Source: JAFAXD01 sp051985675
GTDB lineage: Bacteria; Pseudomonadota; Alphaproteobacteria; Rhizobiales; Xanthobacteraceae
Reading direction: 5' to 3'
Assembly: GCA_051985675.1 (NCBI GenBank)
Contig: JBPYFJ010000051.1
Coordinates: 4,327 to 68,326, forward strand
DNA length: 64,000 nt
Each line of letters begins with the position of its first letter. Position 1 is the stretch's first letter. Positions 1 through 7,973 of this stretch are shown one piece after another. The notes under the pieces were generated by a model. The model was not told the origin of the DNA. It worked only from the letters and a program-made list of their open reading frames with translations, and did not search any database. Position numbers and translations under genes: made by a program.

Positions 1-429
1 GTGTTCTGCGCTTGGCTGGTGCTGATGGCGCTCGATGCGTGCCGGTTCCGGTGGTCGCACGTTCCGTTCTGGTGGCATACCGTCGGCGCGATCGCGATCC
101 TGGTCGCATTCGCGATCATCCACTGGACGGTGCTCGAAAACCCCTATGCGGTGGTGGTGGTCAGAGTCCAGCGCGAGCGCGGCCAACATGTGATCATGAC
201 CGGCCCATACCAATTCGTGCGCCACCCGATGTACGCGGGCGCGATCTTCTTCTTTGTAGGAATGCCGCTGTTGCTCGGGTCCTGGTATGGGCTCATCGGC
301 GCGCTGGTCATGATCGCGCTGTTCTGTGTGCGCATCACGATCGAGGAGCGCACGCTGCGCGCCGAGCTCGAGGGATACGCCGAGTATGCGGCCGACGTGC
401 CCTATCGCTTGATCCCCGGGGTGTGGTGA
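1..429 (+). CDS. Isoprenylcysteine carboxyl methyltransferase-family membrane protein, 5' end cut by window
   Basis: Membrane methyltransferase of the ICMT/PEMT-like family, which transfers a methyl group from S-adenosylmethionine to a small or lipid substrate that cannot be named here. Three or four hydrophobic segments are visible. The family signature GPYQFVRHPMYAG lies near residues 63-75, and the C-terminal EERTL, GYAEYA and RLIPGVW segments are typical of this fold's cofactor site. The frame is open at base 1, where a GTG happens to fall, so the true start and the first membrane segment may lie outside the window. The next gene converges on it. Confidence 0.8.
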   Translation: MFCAWLVLMALDACRFRWSHVPFWWHTVGAIAILVAFAIIHWTVLENPYAVVVVRVQRERGQHVIMTGPYQFVRHPMYAGAIFFFVGMPLLLGSWYGLIGALVMIALFCVRITIEERTLRAELEGYAEYAADVPYRLIPGVW

Positions 430-463
430 GGCGCTCCCGCCTGCTAACGACGGCCGTCGACAG

Positions 464-901
464 TTATTGCGATACGTAGGCAGGGGAGCCAAGCGTCATT
501 GTCTTGCGCAGCACCTCGAAGATGACGGCCGTCGACCAACCAAACAGCAGCACGCCGTTCATCGCAGTCATCGGCCCGAGCAGTTGCCAGCGCTGTACCG
601 GTATGACGTCGCCGTAGCCGAGCGTCGTATAGTTCACGAACGCAAAATAGATGAGATTGCTGCCGGCCGACGTGGCATCCACGATCAAGTAGGCCAGCGA
701 CCAAACAATCACTTCGGATGCATGTGCGACCATCAAGACCGAGACAGTCCCCATCATGACCGCGATCAAGAGGAGCGACGGCCAAGCGACAATTCTCGCG
801 GCCACCGTACTTGCCGTGCGTACCACGACCGTCATGATCAGCGCGTGGATTGCGATGTTACAAACGCTTACGGCGCCAACCACTAGAAATTGACGCAGCA
901 T
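464..901 (-). CDS. Two-pore-helix potassium channel family protein
   Basis: Small ion channel of the Ion_trans_2 type, 145 residues. Hydrophobic segments lie at about residues 5-25, 40-70 and 102-125. The selectivity filter TLGYGD is at residues 93-98, preceded by the pore helix, and identifies a K+-selective pore. There is no cytoplasmic RCK or cyclic-nucleotide domain, so gating is not evident. The ATG has a GGGAGG ribosome site five bases upstream. Its likely role is K+ flux or membrane-potential control in the inner membrane. It stands alone between a convergent methyltransferase gene and a transporter gene. Confidence 0.85.
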   Translation of the reverse strand: MLRQFLVVGAVSVCNIAIHALIMTVVVRTASTVAARIVAWPSLLLIAVMMGTVSVLMVAHASEVIVWSLAYLIVDATSAGSNLIYFAFVNYTTLGYGDVIPVQRWQLLGPMTAMNGVLLFGWSTAVIFEVLRKTMTLGSPAYVSQ

Positions 902-1052
902 GGGGACCTCCCGCCGAGTGTTGTTGATGCATTATAGGCGAGGGGTGCACGGGGGGCAGGCCTGACGTTCCCTACCGATAGTGCGAGCCCGAGCACCACG
1001 GGCCCTTGGTCAAGCCCACCTCGTCACTCCATCGCAGGACGCGGCCGGGATG

Positions 1053-2408
1053 CTATGCGAATGCTTTCGCTCGAGCCGGCACCATCGCGACGGGGCTACG
1101 AGGGGTATCGTTCGCGCGCTGTTTGTCCGTCTCATAGCTTCGCGCCGCCACCACGAAAGCGATGGCGGCGAGGGCGCTGAACGCCGGCATTACGGTCAGT
1201 GCGGATTCGAGTCCCCACGCGTCCGAAAGCGTGCCGGCGATGACAGGGCCCAAGGCAAGCCCGAGCAGATTCTGAAACAGCGCCAGCACGGAACATCCGG
1301 TCGCGCGCACGCCGGGATGAACGACATCGATGACGATCGCGGATACCGGTCCGACCGTACAAGTCATCAGGAAACCGCCGAGCGCGATCAATGCGAATTG
1401 CCCGGACGCAGACATGGCAAGCCCGAATAGCGGCGCCCCGAAAGCGAACGTCAGCCCGACCAGCGACGCGATACACAGCAGCGCGAGCGTGGCGAATTTG
1501 GTGTGGGATCGTCGTTGGCCGACACGGTCTACCACTGCACCCCAGACCACGCTGCCGATCGCCCCGCACAGCACGACCAATGCGGCGCGCACACCGGCTT
1601 CCCCCGGCGCCACCCCGTGGACGCGGTTGAGGAAACTCGGCAGCCAGGACCACACCGACGAGACCACGATCAGTTGGGCGGCGGCTCCCAGGCACACCCA
1701 CAACATGGTGCGTGAGCCGGCCAATGTGCCGACGATGTGCCTGACGACCCGGCTGATCGAACGGGTTGCTTGGTCCAGAGTAGGGGTGAGTTCCACGGTT
1801 TGATAGTCGCGTACCTTCAGGTAGAGCAAGGCGAGTATAAGACCCGGAAAGCCGACCACGCCGAAAGCGGCCTGCCAGCCCCAGCGCGTCGCGATCAAGC
1901 CGCCCAGCATGACGCCCAGGACCGAGCCGATCGACGCCGAAGCGAAGAATGCGGCCAGCAGGGCGCCACGCATGCGCGACGGAAAGTGGCTGGCAATCAA
2001 GGCGGCGCCGACCGAACCGTAACCGGCCTCGCCCAAACCGACGAATGCGCGCGCCGCCAGCAACTGGCTGTAGCTGCGCGTGACCATGCATGAGATCGTG
2101 GCCAGGCTCCAGATGACCGCCATGACGACGATGCTTTTCACGCGGCTCGCCCGGTCTGCAAAAAGGGCCACTGGGACGGCCCCGAGAGCGACCGTGAGGG
2201 ACACCACGGAGACGAGCGCGCCGAGTTGTTTGTCGGACGGTCCCCATGCGGCCTTGAGATAGGGGAACAGCGAGACGATGACCTGGCGGTCGACATAATC
2301 GAAGATCATCAGCGCGAGCGTCATCACCAGCGCGAACCAGGCTTGGCCGGGGCCGAATAGATAGTCGTCGGCCCCGCGCCGATTGGCCTCGTAGGAATGC
2401 AGGTCCAT
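1053..2408 (-). CDS. MFS transporter
   Basis: Major facilitator superfamily carrier of about 451 residues with about 12 hydrophobic segments. The first helix contains the DYVDRQ stretch seen in organic-anion and sugar-acid carriers, and ADRASR follows helix 2 as a motif-A-like loop. The frame is open upstream into the next gene, but the ATG at 2408 follows GGGAGGCGACCC and starts just before the first helix, so I take that start. It lies 23 bases after the oxidoreductase gene and probably forms the last gene of the catabolic operon, importing the substrate. The substrate cannot be read from the sequence. Confidence 0.85.
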   Translation of the reverse strand: MDLHSYEANRRGADDYLFGPGQAWFALVMTLALMIFDYVDRQVIVSLFPYLKAAWGPSDKQLGALVSVVSLTVALGAVPVALFADRASRVKSIVVMAVIWSLATISCMVTRSYSQLLAARAFVGLGEAGYGSVGAALIASHFPSRMRGALLAAFFASASIGSVLGVMLGGLIATRWGWQAAFGVVGFPGLILALLYLKVRDYQTVELTPTLDQATRSISRVVRHIVGTLAGSRTMLWVCLGAAAQLIVVSSVWSWLPSFLNRVHGVAPGEAGVRAALVVLCGAIGSVVWGAVVDRVGQRRSHTKFATLALLCIASLVGLTFAFGAPLFGLAMSASGQFALIALGGFLMTCTVGPVSAIVIDVVHPGVRATGCSVLALFQNLLGLALGPVIAGTLSDAWGLESALTVMPAFSALAAIAFVVAARSYETDKQRANDTPRSPVAMVPARAKAFA

Positions 2409-2431
2409 GGGTCGCCTCCCGCCGCGCGGAC

Positions 2432-3403
2432 CTAAGGCACCAATACGGTCGCGCCGACTGTCTTGCGCGCCTCGAGTGCGCGATGCGCCTCGGCCGCATC
2501 CGCCAGCGTGAATGATTGGTTGGGCTCGCCGCGGATCTTGCCGGCAAGCACGAGATCGAACAGTTCCTTGGCCATCGCCAGCATGTGCGCGCGCGGCGTC
2601 GCGTAATGAATCATGGCGGGACGCGTGACCCACACCGAACCTTTGACCGCCAGCATCATCGTGTCGATCACGACTGGGCCCGAGCTGGTGCCGTTGCTGA
2701 CCAGCGTTCCACGCGGCTGCAGGCTGTCGAGCGAGGCCATCAGCGTGTCCTTGCCGACCGAATCATAGACCACCGGCACGCCCTTGCCGCCTGTAATCTC
2801 GCGCACGCGCTCGGCGATATTCTCACGCGAGCTTACGATCGTGTGCACACAGCCGTGGGCGCGCGCGATCTCCGCCTTCTCGTCCGTGCTGACGGTCCCG
2901 ATCATCGTGACGCCAAGCGCCCGCGCCCATTGACACGCGATCAAGCCGACGCCGCCGGCCGCCGCATGGTACAGGATCGTTTCGCCGCCTTTGAGCGGGA
3001 ACACCTGACGGAACAGATACTGCGCCGTCAGCCCCTTCATCATCAGGGCCGACGCGGTGCGATCCGAGATGCCGTCGGGCAACGGGATCAGCACGTCCGC
3101 GGGCATGACGCGAACGTCAGCGTAGGCGCCTTGCGGCCCCAACAGGTAGCCGACGCGGTCACCCACGCGGACATCCGTCACCCCCGAACCCACGGCCTCG
3201 ACCACACCGACCGCATCCGAGCCCAAGCCGTTCGGCAGCGGCAATGGATAGCGGCCGGTGCGGAAGTAAACGTCAATGAAGTTCACGGCCACGTATGTAT
3301 GCCGCACGCGCGCCTGGCCGGGTCCTGGCTCGCCCACGTCGATGCGCTCAAGCTTGAGCACTTCGGGGCCGCCGGTTTGGTGAAATCGGATCGCGCGCGA
3401 CAT
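2432..3403 (-). CDS. Zinc-independent quinone oxidoreductase (MDR superfamily)
   Basis: NADPH:quinone-reductase-like enzyme, 323 residues, full length for the family. The N-terminal GroES-like half contains GSDAVGVVEAVG and GDRVGY. The Rossmann half carries AAAGGVG near residue 150, the Qor-type nucleotide-binding loop. No structural zinc cysteine cluster is present, which separates it from alcohol dehydrogenases. The ATG follows an AGGAAG ribosome site. It lies between the BKACE gene (80-base gap) and the MFS gene, so it probably reduces an unsaturated or quinone intermediate in the same pathway. Confidence 0.85.
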   Translation of the reverse strand: MSRAIRFHQTGGPEVLKLERIDVGEPGPGQARVRHTYVAVNFIDVYFRTGRYPLPLPNGLGSDAVGVVEAVGSGVTDVRVGDRVGYLLGPQGAYADVRVMPADVLIPLPDGISDRTASALMMKGLTAQYLFRQVFPLKGGETILYHAAAGGVGLIACQWARALGVTMIGTVSTDEKAEIARAHGCVHTIVSSRENIAERVREITGGKGVPVVYDSVGKDTLMASLDSLQPRGTLVSNGTSSGPVVIDTMMLAVKGSVWVTRPAMIHYATPRAHMLAMAKELFDLVLAGKIRGEPNQSFTLADAAEAHRALEARKTVGATVLVP

Positions 3404-3483
3404 GTTGATCTTCCTGATTGCGAGCCTTGTTCTTCAGACCGGGCCCCTGGCCAGGAGCCAGAGACCGATCAGGAACGTACTGC

Positions 3484-4545
3484 TCACGCAGCCTTCTGCT
3501 GCGGGAAACCGCGCTGGCCGCCTGCGCGATTGGGCGCAAAGCCGTTCCTGGCGAGCGTTTCCTCAACGCTGCTGTAGAACGTATCGATCTTGCAGATGCG
3601 ACGCGCCTCCTTGCCGGTGGCGATCTCGCGGCCGAATTCGCGAGAGATGCGCACAAGCTGTTCGACCTGCTTGACCGTGCCCATCTTGCTCTTGCGGTCC
3701 TGGGTCCAGAGGTTGTCCTCGATGCCGCAGCGCACGTGCAAGCCCAGGGCGATCGCGATCATGTTGATCGGCAGTACGTTGCGCATGGAGCTTTCCAGGG
3801 TCAGGACGGCGCCGTCGGGCGTGGCACGCACGAAATTGGCGAGGTTGTAGATATTGGGCGCGTCCATTCCGCCACCGATGGCGACCCAGTTCATGACCAG
3901 CGGGCCCTTGTAAACGCCGCGGCGGATCATGCGCTCGACGGTTTCAAAGCTGTTGATGTTGTAGAACTGGAACGCAGACTGGATTCCAGCCGCCGATAAC
4001 CGTCGCACGTGCTCCTCGGCCCAACCGGGTCCGCCTGGCACCACCATTTCCCGATAAGCATTGTAGAACTCCGGCTCGGCCATCGAGGTGCCGGCGATAT
4101 CGGCAGGCTCCATCTGCTCGACCACGTTCATTTGCGACGTGTTGACGGTTACCGTCACCTGGTCCGGCTTCGGCTTGAGCTCGGCCAGCATGTGGCGGGT
4201 ATCGTCGGAGAGCCACTTGGCCTTCTCGCCCTCGGTCTCCGGCGCAAAAGAGATCGAGCCGCCGACCTGCAGGACCATGTCGGGCACCGCTTCGCGTAGA
4301 CGTGCCAGCAATTCGTTGAACTTCGACAGGCGCTTGGATCCTTTGCCGTCCTCCTCGCGCACGTGCACGTGCAGCACGGTCGCGCCGGCGTTGTAGCAGT
4401 CCACCGCCTTCTGCACCTGATCCTTCATCGACACCGCGATGTCCTCGGGAAAGTCGCGAGGAAACCACTCCGGACCATACGGAGCCGCGGTGATCACCAG
4501 CTTCTCCTGGTTCTCCGGGAAAAGCGCGCCATCCAGGAAGTTCAT
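3484..4545 (-). CDS. Beta-keto acid cleavage enzyme (BKACE, 3-keto-5-aminohexanoate cleavage family)
   Basis: Zn-dependent enzyme of the BKACE family (formerly DUF849). Family members condense a beta-keto acid with acetyl-CoA, giving acetoacetate and a new acyl-CoA. At 353 residues it is somewhat longer than the usual 270-310. The N-terminal strand LVITAAPYG and the metal-binding LHVHVRE (His59, His61) are clear. The substrate of this subfamily is unknown; lysine-fermentation and carnitine-degradation enzymes are only two of many. The ATG is preceded by GAGGAG. Its neighbours (dioxygenase, oxidoreductase, MFS carrier) suggest degradation of an imported compound, and the acetoacetate released could be activated by the CoA-transferase encoded 7 kb away. 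Confidence 0.85.
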   Translation of the reverse strand: MNFLDGALFPENQEKLVITAAPYGPEWFPRDFPEDIAVSMKDQVQKAVDCYNAGATVLHVHVREEDGKGSKRLSKFNELLARLREAVPDMVLQVGGSISFAPETEGEKAKWLSDDTRHMLAELKPKPDQVTVTVNTSQMNVVEQMEPADIAGTSMAEPEFYNAYREMVVPGGPGWAEEHVRRLSAAGIQSAFQFYNINSFETVERMIRRGVYKGPLVMNWVAIGGGMDAPNIYNLANFVRATPDGAVLTLESSMRNVLPINMIAIALGLHVRCGIEDNLWTQDRKSKMGTVKQVEQLVRISREFGREIATGKEARRICKIDTFYSSVEETLARNGFAPNRAGGQRGFPQQKAA

Positions 4546-4606
4546 TGTTCTCTCCTCTTGCTTGATCGGTCAATCTGGCTTCGACAGTGCGATTTCGTTG
4601 AGTCCA

Positions 4607-5524
4607 TCAGAAGGTTGCTTCGCCCTTGATGCCGGCGCGCTCCATCTTGCGATGGCACGGGGGGTAGTCCATGACGGCGTAGTGCTGGGTCGCGCGGTTG
4701 TCCCAGAACGCAACACTGTTCGGCTTCCATCGGAAGCGAACCTGGTATTCTGGAATCTGTGCCTGGCCGATCAGATATTGGAGCAGTTGCGAGCTGCCCG
4801 GAGCGTAGTCCTGGCCATAGCGAACGTTGGCGGCGGTATGGAAGTTCGTGAAGTGCGTCGCGAATGCGTTGACGAACAGGATTTTCTCGCCGGTTTCTGG
4901 GTGCGTGCGCACCACCGGATGCTCCGCGTCCGGGAACTGGGCCTTCAGCGCGAGGCGCTTCTCAATCGGCATGGCGGCGCCGAACGTCGCTTCGATACTG
5001 TGGCGCGCGCGTAGATCTGCGATCTGTGTCTTGATCTGATCAGGCAACCGCTCGTAGGCGAGCGCCATGTTCGCCCACATGGTGTCGCCCCCAACCGGCG
5101 GACACTCAATGCAGCGAAGCACGCATCCAAACGGCGGCTTCTCGCGCCAGGTAGCATCGGTGTGCCAGGCGTTCTCATATCGATCGTTCGGCGCATCGGG
5201 CGATTTGTAGATGCGCACAAGACCGGGGTGATCGGGGTCGCTGCCCGCCACCGGGTGGTCTTCGAGGTCGCCGAAGTAGCGCGCAAATGCGACGTGCTCG
5301 GCGCGCGTGATATTCTGATCACGGAAGAACAGGACCTTGTGCCGCAACAGCAGTGAGCGGATTTCGGCCATGAGGTCCGGGTCGCGCGATGCCGCGCCGA
5401 GGTCGACGTTGCTGACCTCCGCGCCGATGGCGCACGTGAGCGGTTCAATCCTCGGGGCAGACAGCGGGGCTGAAGCGCGCACGTACGCCGGTGCCTTGTC
5501 CATTGCCGGAGCAGTGCTCGTCAT
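4607..5524 (-). CDS. TauD/TfdA-family Fe(II)/2-oxoglutarate dioxygenase
   Basis: Non-haem Fe(II), 2-oxoglutarate-dependent dioxygenase of 305 residues. The iron facial triad is visible: HTD at residues 121-123 and the distal histidine at about 281 (ATQHYAV). Arg292 is the likely 2-oxoglutarate ligand. The frame is open for 109 codons upstream, but that part does not resemble the family. The ATG at 5524 starts just before the conserved core and is the better start. It may hydroxylate a sulfonate, carboxylate or quaternary-amine substrate, releasing a keto compound for the BKACE enzyme. It is divergent from the AraC-type regulator. Confidence 0.87.
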   Translation of the reverse strand: MTSTAPAMDKAPAYVRASAPLSAPRIEPLTCAIGAEVSNVDLGAASRDPDLMAEIRSLLLRHKVLFFRDQNITRAEHVAFARYFGDLEDHPVAGSDPDHPGLVRIYKSPDAPNDRYENAWHTDATWREKPPFGCVLRCIECPPVGGDTMWANMALAYERLPDQIKTQIADLRARHSIEATFGAAMPIEKRLALKAQFPDAEHPVVRTHPETGEKILFVNAFATHFTNFHTAANVRYGQDYAPGSSQLLQYLIGQAQIPEYQVRFRWKPNSVAFWDNRATQHYAVMDYPPCHRKMERAGIKGEATF

Positions 5525-5619
5525 GGCGCGTTCCTTCCCTGGTTCATTCGTATTGCAGCGCGGTACCGTGACCGCTTTCACTCGAACCTTAGGAGAAGTG
5601 CGGGAATGGGTTTTGACCG

Positions 5620-5656
5620 TTTGGGACAATGGATTTAACATTTGGGGACAATGGAG
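5620..5656. promoter_or_regulatory. Directly repeated operator-like motif between the dioxygenase and AraC genes
   Basis: The core GGGACAATGGA occurs twice in the same orientation (5623-5633 and 5646-5656), each preceded by TTTG, with starts 23 bp apart, about two helical turns. Same-face direct repeats are the usual arrangement of AraC-family binding sites. The pair lies about 100-130 bp upstream of the dioxygenase start and ends 15 bp before the AraC gene start, so the regulator may activate the operon and repress itself. The repeat is seen directly; the regulatory role is inferred. Confidence 0.5.
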
Positions 5657-5671
5657 CCTCGGAGGGCCTCC

Positions 5672-6730
5672 ATGTCCCGTCTTATCCGCGGCGCGGTCCT
5701 CACTGGTTATGTCGAGGTAGCGCGTTCGGTCGGCATCGACCCCTACGGCATGATCCCCCGTTGCGGGCTTCCGGCTGCGTGCCTGACCGATCCGGAAGTC
5801 AAAGTGTCCGCGGCTGCCGTCGGGCGCCTGCTGGAAGAATCTGCGCGGCAATCCGGAAAGCTCGATTTCGGACTAAGGCTCGCGGAGCGACGAAGCCTCT
5901 CCAATATCGGCGCGCTGGCCCTGCTCGTCAGAGAACAGCCGACGATTCGGCGGGCGATCGAGGTCCTCATCGGTTACATGTACCTGCATAGCGAGGCTCT
6001 TCTTCTCGCATTGGAAGAGCGGCGCGGAACGGCGACGTTGAAATTCGCCATCGACGTCGGGCGGCCGCTGCCTTTGCGCCAGGGGATTGAGCTCGGGCTG
6101 GGCTTTCTTCACCGTAGTCTCCAGCAGCTCCTGGGCAACAATTGGAAACCGCAGGCGATATATTTCGCCCACGCCCGGCCGCACCGGGCCGATGCATATC
6201 GGCGGTTTTTCGGAACAGCGATTGAGTTCAATCAGGAGTTCAACGGGATTATCTGTAACGCGCGCGATCTCGACGCGCCGGTTCCTACTGCCGATCCAAG
6301 AATGGCGCGCCATGTCCAGGACTATCTGGACACGATTGCATCGCGTCCCCACGCCACCATGGGCTCCAAGGTTCGCGAATGCATCTACATGATGCTCGCC
6401 TCCGGTCTCTGTTCAGCCGCTCAGGTGGCCAAGCGGTTGGGTACCGATCGGCGCACACTGCATCGGCATCTCGCCAAGGAGGGGGAGACGTTCACGTCGC
6501 TCCTGGATTCTGTGCGGGGCGAGCTCGCAACGCGCTACATCGACAATCGCGATCGCTCGCTGACGACGACGGCCGAGTTGCTCGGATTTTCCGCCCTCAG
6601 CGCGTTCTCGCGATGGTTTCGCGCAAAATTTGGCTGCAGCGTCTCCGAATGGCGGAGGGCGCAGCATGCTGTGCCGTTCGCGCGCTCAACGGCCGGCACT
6701 GGTGTTACGCAGCGGGTTGAGAGGGGCTAA
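5672..6730 (+). CDS. AraC-family transcriptional regulator
   Basis: 352-residue regulator with an N-terminal arabinose-operon-regulator-like sensing domain (about residues 10-200) and a C-terminal AraC double helix-turn-helix (about 230-335). The first HTH is the SAAQVAKRLGTDRRTLHRHL region, and the second ends in FSALSAFSRWFRAKFG, typical of the family. The ATG at 5672 is preceded by GGAGG, and an in-frame ATG ten codons earlier lacks a site. It is divergent from the dioxygenase-BKACE-oxidoreductase-MFS genes, so it probably senses their substrate or an intermediate. Confidence 0.88.
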   Translation: MSRLIRGAVLTGYVEVARSVGIDPYGMIPRCGLPAACLTDPEVKVSAAAVGRLLEESARQSGKLDFGLRLAERRSLSNIGALALLVREQPTIRRAIEVLIGYMYLHSEALLLALEERRGTATLKFAIDVGRPLPLRQGIELGLGFLHRSLQQLLGNNWKPQAIYFAHARPHRADAYRRFFGTAIEFNQEFNGIICNARDLDAPVPTADPRMARHVQDYLDTIASRPHATMGSKVRECIYMMLASGLCSAAQVAKRLGTDRRTLHRHLAKEGETFTSLLDSVRGELATRYIDNRDRSLTTTAELLGFSALSAFSRWFRAKFGCSVSEWRRAQHAVPFARSTAGTGVTQRVERG

Positions 6731-6933
6731 TCACCGACGACGCCGGGCTTAAGCGTCGATCGTCCGATCATTCACGGCAAGAGTTGACCGCCAATTATAG
6801 GTGCTGTGTCTCGAGCGAGTGTCGCGGCGCGCGCGCGCCCAAAAGGGACAACAGGAGCTTGACGGCACGAAGTCGACGGCAGGGGGGCTCGGCGTAGTTG
6901 CGCGCAACCCTCGCAGGCCTCGTTTTGATCGAC

Positions 6934-7353
6934 TTAGCTGTGTTCAGGAATGATCGCCGATTGATGAAACGCCATCAGCCAACGGCCGTCGTGATTTATG
7001 AAAATGTTCGTACCGTAGTTGCGGCTGCTGCTCACGCCTCCAGCCTTGCTTCGTCGATGGGACGTTTCAATGCCATGCACCCAGGCCACCGGCCCATTGA
7101 TATTGATCGTCGTCACTGTCATCGAAACGGTGAAGTGACTGAATATTGGCCAATACGCCTCCCAGTTCCGCTTGATCGCGTCCCACCCCACGTGGGTGAT
7201 AGGGTTAGTCGGCGGTGCTATCAGAATATTGTCCGCCGTACAGGACCAGACCTTTTCCATGGCCTGAAGGTCCCGCTTCGACAGCGCCGAATAATAGGCA
7301 TTGTTGGCGGCTTTCAGGTTACTGGCATCGAGTGTGGATGCGGGCTTTGTCAT
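6934..7353 (-). CDS. SnoaL/NTF2-like protein
   Basis: About 139 residues with the cone-shaped NTF2/SnoaL fold pattern: an N-terminal helix (NLKAANNAYYSALSKRDLQAM), then WSCTADNILIAPP, a GWDAIKRNWEAYW helix, and a C-terminal strand pair ending in WLMAFHQSA. Such proteins are isomerases, hydratases or simply binding proteins; no catalytic residues point to one reaction. The ATG at 7353 is chosen over an in-frame TTG four codons upstream. Two copies of a GTCCATTTTGGAC palindrome lie 100-140 bp upstream, so the gene is probably regulated through them. About 200 bp downstream hold no recognised gene. Confidence 0.75.
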   Translation of the reverse strand: MTKPASTLDASNLKAANNAYYSALSKRDLQAMEKVWSCTADNILIAPPTNPITHVGWDAIKRNWEAYWPIFSHFTVSMTVTTININGPVAWVHGIETSHRRSKAGGVSSSRNYGTNIFINHDGRWLMAFHQSAIIPEHS

Positions 7354-7452
7354 GGCTGACTTCAAACCAGAATCTGCCTGAACTTGTCAGTAAACTACGC
7401 TCGACGAAATTGGGGATGCAACGCCTTCGGCTTCGCGCCGCCCGCTTTTGTT

Positions 7453-7513
7453 GTCCATTTTGGACGATGCGGGACGTATCGTCCATTTTGGACGGCGCAA
7501 ACTTGTTTTGGAC
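7453..7513. promoter_or_regulatory. Palindromic operator cluster GTCCATTTTGGAC (two full sites and a half site)
   Basis: The 13-bp inverted repeat GTCCA-TTT-TGGAC occurs exactly at 7453-7465 and 7481-7493. A half site TTTTGGAC follows at 7506-7513, and a weaker copy (GTCTATTTTTTGA) at 7528. The same sequence occurs once more at 14512-14524. The cluster is upstream of the SnoaL-like gene and just downstream of the winged-helix regulator gene. Exact recurrence in non-coding DNA at two loci suggests binding sites for one dimeric regulator. Confidence 0.6.
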
Positions 7514-7529
7514 GACGCGAGCTTATTGT

Positions 7530-7961
7530 CTATTTTTTGATCGCGCGAAGCGCGTCAGCGGTTTCGAGGATCAGATCGATAGCGCGATCAAGCGACGGCG
7601 TTGTCGTGCCGAGCGCGGCGTCACTAATGACGTACTCACTACCGTCCTGCGTGACACATCCGTGCTTCACTAGGTAGCGCAACTTTCGCAATACAGTCGT
7701 TCGTGGCATGCCGATTGTGCGCGCGATCTGCTGGGCTGTAAGGGCCTGACCACGCAACGTTCCGGACCATAAAACCCGCACAATGTGCGCGAGTTGGGCA
7801 AACGCGGCTACGTCGTTCGTGGCGAAGATGCGCTTGATCAGCAAGCTCTCGAACCGCTGCGTGGCGTCCGCGAGAATCAATCGCTCCTGCCTTCGCGGGA
7901 TGTCTTCAGGCCGCATCGGCATGAGCAAACTCCGACGATCGCTTGTGTACTGCGGCAGCAT
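7530..7961 (-). CDS. Winged helix-turn-helix transcriptional regulator
   Basis: 143-residue DNA-binding protein. The HTH is clear at about residues 75-105: LTAQQIARTIGMPRTTVLRKLRYLVKHG, then a wing (CVTQDGSEYVIS). The arrangement is MarR/IclR-like, but no ligand-binding domain follows, and the first 60 residues are helical and could dimerise. In-frame ATGs at codons 14 and 16 are alternative starts. Operator-like palindromes directly follow its 3' end and recur at 14.5 kb, so I infer that it may bind them; this is not shown by sequence. Confidence 0.75.
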   Translation of the reverse strand: MLPQYTSDRRSLLMPMRPEDIPRRQERLILADATQRFESLLIKRIFATNDVAAFAQLAHIVRVLWSGTLRGQALTAQQIARTIGMPRTTVLRKLRYLVKHGCVTQDGSEYVISDAALGTTTPSLDRAIDLILETADALRAIKK

Positions 7962-7973
7962 GTAGCTGACTGA

